NCBI RefSeq assembly: GCF_000264905.1
Contig: NW_006763146.1
Coordinates: 1,295,308-1,359,307, forward strand
Reading direction: 5' to 3'
Origin: Stereum hirsutum FP-91666 SS1
Lineage: Eukaryota; Basidiomycota; Agaricomycetes; Russulales; Stereaceae
Length of the DNA stretch: 64,000 nucleotides
The first letter of the stretch is position 1; each line of letters starts with the position of its first letter. This document shows, piece after piece, positions 57,221 through 64,000 of the stretch. Position numbers and translations under genes: made by a program. The notes under the pieces were generated by a model. The model did not search any database, had not been told where the DNA came from, and saw only the letters and a list, made by a program, of their open reading frames with translations.

Positions 57221-58831
57221 GGTTACTCTGACTTGGACTAAAGGGGTCGCAGCTAACGACCGAGATGGAATGAAAGGGTGTAGCAACTAAACAAGATATA
57301 GTGATAGCTTTTGCTATAGTTAGCAGAGGTCCATGGAGTAGCCGGCGATACACTCACTTGGCAACGATGTATTCGCACTTTGAGTCGCTAGTACTGTTTC
57401 AGGCAACGTTTGTTCGCGAGACAAAGTCCACGTCTCAATTATTCAACCGTGGGACTTATTTTCAGACTCCGAACCGACATTATGCGCTGCGTCCAAATTG
57501 TGTCGTTCTGCAAAGCCTGCTCCCACTACGATCTCACGTACTTTTCGATTCAACGTGCCTTACAGATTCCACTTGTGCTCCTCTTGTGCTGGTCGCGGTT
57601 TGAAGGTCTGCCAATGGCACGGCCGTGGGCCCTACTTAAACGAAGCTCGCTCACCAGGCTGCAGCCCAATATAATGTAGCGGCGCTTAGCGTACACCACT
57701 GTCTTGGGCTACTACTTTGTGTTGAGTACTATGGCGGAATGCGTTTCCGCGGCACGACAGAAAGACTGGCGTAGTACTTATCTCTGGCCCTACTGCTCTG
57801 CTCAAAAAGGATCTCGATACCTCCAATAGAACAGTCGATACCGGTGATCAAGGTGAGCTATGCTTGCGCTTCCAGGCAGTTCTGACATAGCGTTCCTCTC
57901 TGCTTTGCTGTCGATGACATATCCTCGTGCGCGTCTGTCACGGTCAGTCGTGATCGGTGGTCTTCTGTATCAGCACGTCAAAAGCTCACAATGGGTAATG
58001 CTCGCCGTTTTGATCCGTTTGATGTAGTCGGTGTTCCGACAGTGCTGGTGCTATAGTATCGCTCGACGAGCTACTACATATGTCTAGCAGGTAAGGCTAT
58101 CTGTTTTTGATAAAGTGAGTGATTTGAATCCCGTGTAACACGATCTAGCTCTCCAGTTGATACCGTGGTGACGAGTACCTCTCGATCACGCTTTCAAGCT
58201 CAGCCGTGTCTTGGTCTGCCGTATGTCCACGACACTGATACCCACAAAAGCCTCGTCAGGGTTTATGTCAGCGCCGGATCCACCTCGTCTCTCGCCTCCG
58301 TACTTCCATCTGAGGTGGCCTCCAGCTCAATCCCCGTACCGGTCTTGACAGGAGCGCCAGGTGCAGCGAACACGCCCGGCGAAGCTCTTGATACTATAGC
58401 ACTGAAGACGAGCACGATCAATATTATCGATCGATCGAACGTGCACTGGACGGACGAAGCGTACAGCTTGAGTGTGCTGAGAATAGGTGTGAGGATAAGG
58501 CGTTTTGAAAGCAAGTACAGGGTGAAAAAGGTATAGGAAACGAGGACTGGTTGGATGTTTAGCCACGGAGTTTGAACACGCGTAATACGAACCCGATTTG
58601 AAGTTGCCTCCAATTAATGCCTGTTCTGCACTGATGTGGAGGGAATCCACCGCAATAAGCTGTACATTTGTCTAGCCGCCGTGTAATCTCGAACAAAGAA
58701 GCGCGACGTAAACTCCACGGTCCGAACCTCAGATATTTTCATGGCTCAGGAGAGCAGGCGAGCAATCCACAGTGATGTCGTACAACTTTCCCCAGACTTT
58801 TTCAATCTATATACAGCAACATCCCTTGACT
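57221..58831. other. gene-free stretch of 1.6 kb
   Basis: Between the starts of MutY and the stop of transaldolase, both leftward. I find no supported gene. A 123-codon plus-strand frame (58165-58536) is Ser/Pro-rich, and the minus strand there has a hydrophobic run (SIILIVLVFSAIVSRAS) without an ATG. Either could be part of a small gene with unseen exons. The region around 57730-58100 also shows short stop-free segments that I could not link. Confidence 0.4.
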
Positions 58832-60340
58832 TCACGCCTTCGTCAGCTCCGCCTTGATGATTTCCCTCAGCTTACTTTCCATTTCGCCGAAAATTTTCAG
58901 CGCATCGGCCAGCTTCCGGGTACTTTCAGCGTCGACCGCGAGCGCTTCGCGGAGGGGAGCGGCAGATGAAGCCAGGTAGTCCGGGAAAGAGGAAGTGCTC
59001 GATACTCGGTCCTTGGCTACATAAAAATATATCTTTGAGTACGTGATACCCGGTGATTGACCATTGAATTATTCGTACTCGAACCGTCTGCTGTCTCAGC
59101 GGACGCGGGTGGGGCGGATAACTCGACCGAGGGGCGCTGGGTTTCAGGTTCTTGAGCTTCCGGGGTCAAGGTAACTTGTGCGGCTGATTCAGACGGAGAT
59201 GGAGCGGGTAGGGCGGCGAGTTGGTCGAGGACTGAGCCGGAGAGGGTGAGGTGGTCGGGATGAAGTGAAGCAAGCGCGGAGACCTGAGAAGACGATAAGC
59301 CAGTTTACTGTTACAGTGTGAACGGTTGAAGATGGCCTGCATACCTCAGCAGCGGTGACGATACTGTGTGATAAAGGATATCATTTTAGAATTTAGACAC
59401 AGCATAGAGAGTATGGTCGGTTTATGGCTTCTGAAAGTTTCTGGAACGGGACTGACCTGGCAGGCATCACTAGAGTCTTCGACCCGATGCGTTTGTACGT
59501 CTCGACGATGTCATAAATGACGATAGCCATTGGATGTTCGGACGCAGTGTCTTTGTATTCACGCCACAAAGAAGGCTCAAAATGTACGCGGAGCTCTATG
59601 GGCGGAGTTAGATTCCTTCGTTGAATGCCAAACGAATGAAAGGACACCGACCGTTGAAGTATGGTGCAACATAAAGACAGCCAGCCTGTGAGGCGGCCAC
59701 AGCTTGTGGGACAGAGAAGAGACAAGTGGCGAGAGTCCTTATACCGATCTTCTCAAGGTACTGACACGCGACAATCGACTCAGGAGTCGACGGAATTTTG
59801 ATACATACTCTAGATCTTTATTCAGGGTTGTTAGTACACCGACGGTAATTGTGACGATGAAGGTCGAAGCACTTGGGAATCCCATTCGCCTCATAGATAG
59901 AAACCAAGCGCTTAGCATGCGCGACAGTCTTCTCAGTATCATAGGCAAAGGCAGGCGACGTTTGGGCATGCACGCTCCCGGTGAGGTAAGGATATACGGT
60001 CGTGGCCAACAGTACTGTCTATTTGAAAAACGGCTTATTATCGTACACGAATATATCTGAGGACAAGGCAGAGAGGGCATACAAAGTGATCGATGATGTT
60101 GTCGACAAGGTGGTCATCGATAGCTTGCGCATTTTCCGTACGACCGCTGTCGATGGCCTTGAGAAGAAGGGCTTTCTGCTCAGGCCTAGTCGCCTCGCCG
60201 TGTACGATGGCTTGATTAGAGGTCATGTCGCAGAATTTGACTGTACCGTCTGTGTGGCGAGCGGCGACGGCAGAGTCATTTGAATCCACGTCTACGACGA
60301 CGCGGCTGCGAATATCGGCGAGGAGAGTGGTGGCAGACAT
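58832..60340 (-). CDS. transaldolase
   Basis: Pentose-phosphate-pathway enzyme moving a dihydroxyacetone unit between sugar phosphates. The ATG at 60340 starts MSATTLLADIRSRVVVDVDS. The barrel includes FCDMTSNQAIVHGEATRP, after an intron TVLLATTVYPYLTGSVHAQT, RVCIKIPSTPESIVACQYLE (the Lys here is the candidate Schiff-base residue), IRTLATCLFSVPQAVAASQA, CLYVAPYFNELRVHFEP and KRIGSKTLVMPASIVTAAEV. The C-terminal helix ends REIIKAELTKA with stop at 58832-58834. About six introns. The lysine context KIPST and the Ser/Pro/Glu-rich insert before the C-terminus place it in the divergent fungal type rather than the TAL1 type, so activity is likely but not certain. Confidence 0.88.
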
Positions 60341-60583
60341 GGGAGGGTGGAATGCGGGGAAGGAGTGGGTGTGGGGTTAAAAGCAAAAGCTGGGGTATAT
60401 AAGAGCCCCTGAGGCTGCAGGGCCCTCGAGGGCCACTGGGAGTGAAGGCCTCTCAAAAGACCGACGCTGGACGCGTTGCGATCGATATTGATTAGCGCGG
60501 ACCGGGAGACCGTGGTCACGTGAGCGCGTTTGAGCTCGTTCGTCGGAATCGTGTTCGCCGCGCCTTCTTCGTTCACTTCACAG
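60341..60583. promoter_or_regulatory. divergent promoter region
   Basis: 243 bases between transaldolase (leftward) and the last gene (rightward). A TATATAAG-like site lies near 60396 on the plus strand; in the leftward sense it reads CTTATATA about 60 bases from the start codon. Confidence 0.45.
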
Positions 60584-63500
60584 ATGCCTCCACATCCTAT
60601 GCAAGATGATACAGGCTCCAATACACGCCACCGCAGTCGAAACTCCAAGTCCGTCAGACCACAGCAGACACCCGAAGACGTCTTCTCGTCCGGCCTCTTT
60701 ACCCCAGAGAATTCTCAGACCCTGCTCGAGATGGACGCCGCGAAGACCCTGATTAGCCCGCCACCAGAAGATAGTATCAGACCCAGTGGGAGCAGGCAAT
60801 CAGTCCGTCATGCGCAGTTACTTTCGTCCTGGCATACGCTTAACCTCACCTTCCTCAGGTCATTAGATACAGCCCTGAGCCGGGCTTGGACTCGAATGAG
60901 CACTCTACCTCGGTGACCTCATCTCCACATGGCAGCTCTACATCTGGGTCTGGGAAGCGGAAACGACTCAACGTCCCCACTCTTGATTCCGCCATCTCCA
61001 CCGGTAGATCTCCCAGCGATACCTATATATCAGATATAACTGTCGAGAACACACCTAATCCGAAACCTCGCAAGCAAACAAGAACAATCGTTGACAGAGG
61101 TGTACTCTCTTCACCTACTCGCGCACGCGCCCCTTCTCCCCATCCGCGATACCAGATGCCACGCCACGAAAACTCACCGACACGTTCACGGATAGGCTCG
61201 AAGTCGCCCACCAAACGTTTTCCTCAGACATCAAATGAACTAAACTCTGGACCAGACTACCCGCATCCAAGCCATGATCTTATGCGACAGCACTCACCCA
61301 GCCGTGCTCGCTCATCTACTCCGGCTCCCACATACGAGTACCCTAAAGAACGTTTCACCCCACCACGGGAGATCATCATGACCCCGGTTTCTGCCCGCAC
61401 GTTTTGTCCGAAAGTGCCCAAGTCAAGCAAACGAAAAACGGTGACGCGCAAATCCGCCGCAGGGACGAAAGTCCTAAAATTACAGATCAAACAAGAACCT
61501 CCAGACATCGACCTCACCAAACCTGCGCCCCCACCCTCGCCCACGGACGATCCGATCTTGTTGCATGGAAGGCCAATTATGAGGAGATCTAAGGAGAAAG
61601 AGCCTCTGAAGGAGAACATCAGCTCAAGGGATACGCCGGTGTTGGAGTCCTCTCCCGTTGGGCCAACGAACGCCAGGTCGCCCTCACCTACGTTCGAAAT
61701 GAATCAGAGCCTGGACTTTTCTCTCCACCAAGAGTCGGACGATGACGAGCTGCCCAGTCCAGGACCGATTTTCGATTTCTCCACGGGTGTTGATGGCGAT
61801 GATGGGTCCAGCTCTGACGAGGGGGAGGGACGGATTGACGAGGTGGAGGGAGAGGGAGAGTTCACAGGGAGATATACCATCATGTCTGTCCCGACGAAGA
61901 TGGATCCACCTACGAGCACTACCAAGTGGAGGATGGAGACATGGGGTCGGCCTATCAGTCCCTTTCCAGGGAAGAAGGGGAGGGGGCGCAGAGTTTCATT
62001 CGCTGATGAGGTCGAGGAGGAGCAGGAAGAGGGTGAGAACCAAGACGACGAACAATCAGAACAGGTGCACGGGCATGACGAAGCAGATGCGGACATTATG
62101 GACGATTCAGAAGTTGAAGTCAGCCTGACGAGCGAAGTAGACCTGGATCCCGATGATGAGCGGATTATGGAAGAAAAGCATGAAGACAATGCTCCGCCTG
62201 TGAGGAATCAGGACCTGGAGAAGTCCGATACAGACGAACAGATGGACGATTCTATGTCGATTGGGCAGGACTCGTTAAACAAAGAAGATGGTCCCCAAAG
62301 TCACTCATCATTGCTCGGTCCTTCTTCCGACGACTACAAGGACGAGGTTGAAGCCGCGCCACACCTATCCGAAAGCGAGCCCAACCATTATGCTGACGAG
62401 GGCCCATCTTTGGAGGCAAACGATCTCTCGAGCGACTTCGAGCCCCTCACTTCGCGGCAGAACGAAGGTGATGACCATTTCGAACAGGAAGACTCCATTG
62501 AACACGATCATCGCGAACTTCACGGTATACATATACCTCAAGATGGCGTTCAATCGCAGGTGGACGGCAACGAGGTCGTTTTATCCCGGAGCGCCTCCTT
62601 CGATTCAGGCCACGAAGATGTGAACCTCAGCTTTTCTGAGCCTACGGACAACCGCGGGCCTGGAGACACTTCCTTCGGCGACAAATCTTATGTCTCGCAA
62701 CCTGCTGAAGAGTCCCAAAGCTTCGAAACACATGACATTTTATCCCGGCAAGAAAGACAGTCGTCACCGGGCCATGAAGACGATTTATATCAGACCAAGC
62801 ATGACGTTTCTTCGCCAGGCTGGTCTGCGCGTGAGGGGTCAGTGGATGAGGAGGAGGATGAGGAAGAGGCGTCTGTGGACAGAGAGCTATCGGTGGACCC
62901 CCTGTATGATCACCCCGCTCACGAAGAACATCGGTCAACACAGGTATTTCGTTTCTCTTCCCTTTGCTCGTATATGATGGATTTTGACATTCAAACTCCC
63001 GTGCCGATGATCAGTCGCCAGGGATTCAGGGTTCGCAAGATGAAATCTATGACATGGACGATTTCACTTCTGATGAAAGTGGCGACGAGGGCGACGCAAG
63101 TATTGTGAAGATCGTCAGCGACGATCCCCGGGCAGCCGCTCGAGCCGCTGCTATCCTTAAATTGGTGTGTCGTTATTATATGACTTTCATGGTCTTGCGC
63201 TAATTCCAACGCCCTCAATGGTCATAGCACGATTATGACATGATCCAGAAGGCGAAGAGAAGCGGACAGCGCCACTCATCTGTCGATAGTCTTCTCAAGA
63301 GTGCACGTCGGGCGGACGTTGCAGGCTCCGGTATCGTCAAGGCACTCTCTCCTCAGCAGGCGAAGAAAGTACGTTGGAGCACGATGGGTGGTGTCATCAA
63401 TGGACGGGTCGTGATGCCAGACAGCCCGTCCATGACGCTTCCTGAACTACTTCACGAGGCAGAGGTCAGTTTGACTACTGCCCGCGCGGAGGACAGCCCG

Positions 63501-64000
63501 TCCAGCAAAGCTGGCTACAGTACGCCCAGGGCGCTGAAGACTTCTTGGCGAAGAGACCCGTTCCTTACACCGGCCCCTTCTGGTCTTCGTGCGCGACCAA
63601 CATGGGCTGAGACATCGCTCTATATCGACACAGCTGGGCCAAGAGATTGGATGAAGAACGACTGGAAGCTACTGGACGCCTGCTTCACGGATGAGAGGCT
63701 TGCGTCGGGGAGAAACGGTGCTATGGCGGATGCTGGTACCGTGGATTTGGAGGAGGTTATCAAGCGATTCGTGACTTTGATGGGCGGAGAGGACGCTATT
63801 AGGCGTATGGGCGCATCGTGGACAAAGTTCGTTCGTTCTGTTTCTTTTTCAATCGAGCAGAGAGACTTATTCCCATCATATAGGGATGGTCTGTTCGCAC
63901 GCGCAAAGGCTTTACAGAAGAAGCAGAATACTGGACAGGTAGCGCCCCCGACACCAGTTGGATTACGATCAAACAGTAGGGTTTCGACCCCCATCGTCCC
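60584..64000 (+). CDS. large acidic disordered protein (3' end beyond window)
   Basis: Unrecognised protein of over 1,000 residues, cut by the window edge. The ATG at 60584 starts MPPHPMQDDTGSNTRHRSRN. An intron (60799-60854, acceptor CCTCAG) joins SGSRQS to VIRYSPEPGLDSNEHST. A long Ser/Pro/Arg-rich part with many SP dipeptides (SPTRARAPSPHPRYQMP, PTRSRIGSKSPTKRFP) suggests proline-directed kinase sites. A strongly acidic middle follows (62000-62950). The C-terminal part looks folded: DDPRAAARAAAILKLHDYDM, KRSGQRHSSVDSLLKSARRA, then DWMKNDWKLLDACFTDERLA, TVDLEEVIKRFVTLMGGEDA and, after an intron, RDGLFARAKALQKKQNTGQV. The charge pattern and KRKR runs suggest a nuclear protein. No function assigned. 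Confidence 0.78.

Noticed and set aside
58165..58536. 123-codon plus-strand frame, Ser/Pro-rich
   Set aside because: No recognised family, uncertain start, and the opposite strand looks equally plausible; kept only as part of the gap description.

Overview
The window is nuclear DNA of a filamentous fungus, most likely a basidiomycete of the Agaricomycetes type. Genes lie on both strands a few hundred bases apart. Nearly all are cut by many short (about 50-70 nt) GT-AG introns with CTNAC/CTRAC-like branch points, introns can follow immediately after the start codon, and exons can be as short as 10 nt. About 23 protein-coding loci can be supported. No rRNA, tRNA, CRISPR array or transposon was recognised.

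Layout. 1-2.6 kb: an aldo/keto reductase (cut by the left edge) divergent from a DJ-1/PARK7-like gene. 2.9-14.6 kb: four leftward genes, namely a DUF4139 (mucoidy-inhibitor-A-like) protein, a RING+RRM protein, a small acidic protein and a large disordered protein. 15.5-19.1 kb: a tandem pair of Old Yellow Enzyme genes, the first a pseudogene with an internal deletion and the second intact. 19.5-26.9 kb: cytosolic-type prolyl-tRNA synthetase head-to-head with a mitochondrial isoleucyl-tRNA synthetase. 27.2-31.9 kb: a secreted carboxy-cis,cis-muconate-cyclase-like propeller protein and a TPR protein. 33.5-39.4 kb: a B-type cyclin divergent from a peroxisomal ABCD half-transporter. 39.7-48.8 kb: a leftward run of MATE transporter, ACSF2-like acyl-CoA synthetase, snurportin-1 and mitochondrial ribosomal protein L16. 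48.9-51.2 kb: U4/U6 snRNP protein PRP3, broken by an internal inversion. 51.5-54.2 kb: a SURF4/Erv29 cargo receptor and a small GPI-anchor-like secreted protein. 55.1-60.3 kb: MutY adenine glycosylase and transaldolase. 60.6 kb to the end: a large disordered protein running off the window.

The most striking observation is in PRP3. Its first exons and its C-terminal half read on the plus strand, while the middle (49232-50324) reads on the minus strand. Turning this block around in thought restores both the protein order and a normal intron at the right-hand junction, so the breakpoints can be placed almost to the base. Such a gene cannot encode the essential spliceosome protein as it stands. 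The cause may be a recent inversion (tolerable in a dikaryon or with a second copy) or an assembly error. Other points of interest are the decaying OYE duplicate, a ProRS gene with two in-frame starts that look fit for mitochondrial and cytosolic products, a start codon alone in its own exon, a 10-nt micro-exon, a GC-AG intron, and a snurportin homologue.

Most genes are housekeeping: translation, snRNP import and splicing, the cell cycle, DNA repair, secretion and lipid metabolism. The window looks like an ordinary gene-dense chromosomal arm rather than an accessory island. Exon limits were worked out by eye. Where exact splice sites are not given, the coordinates run from start codon to stop codon including introns.
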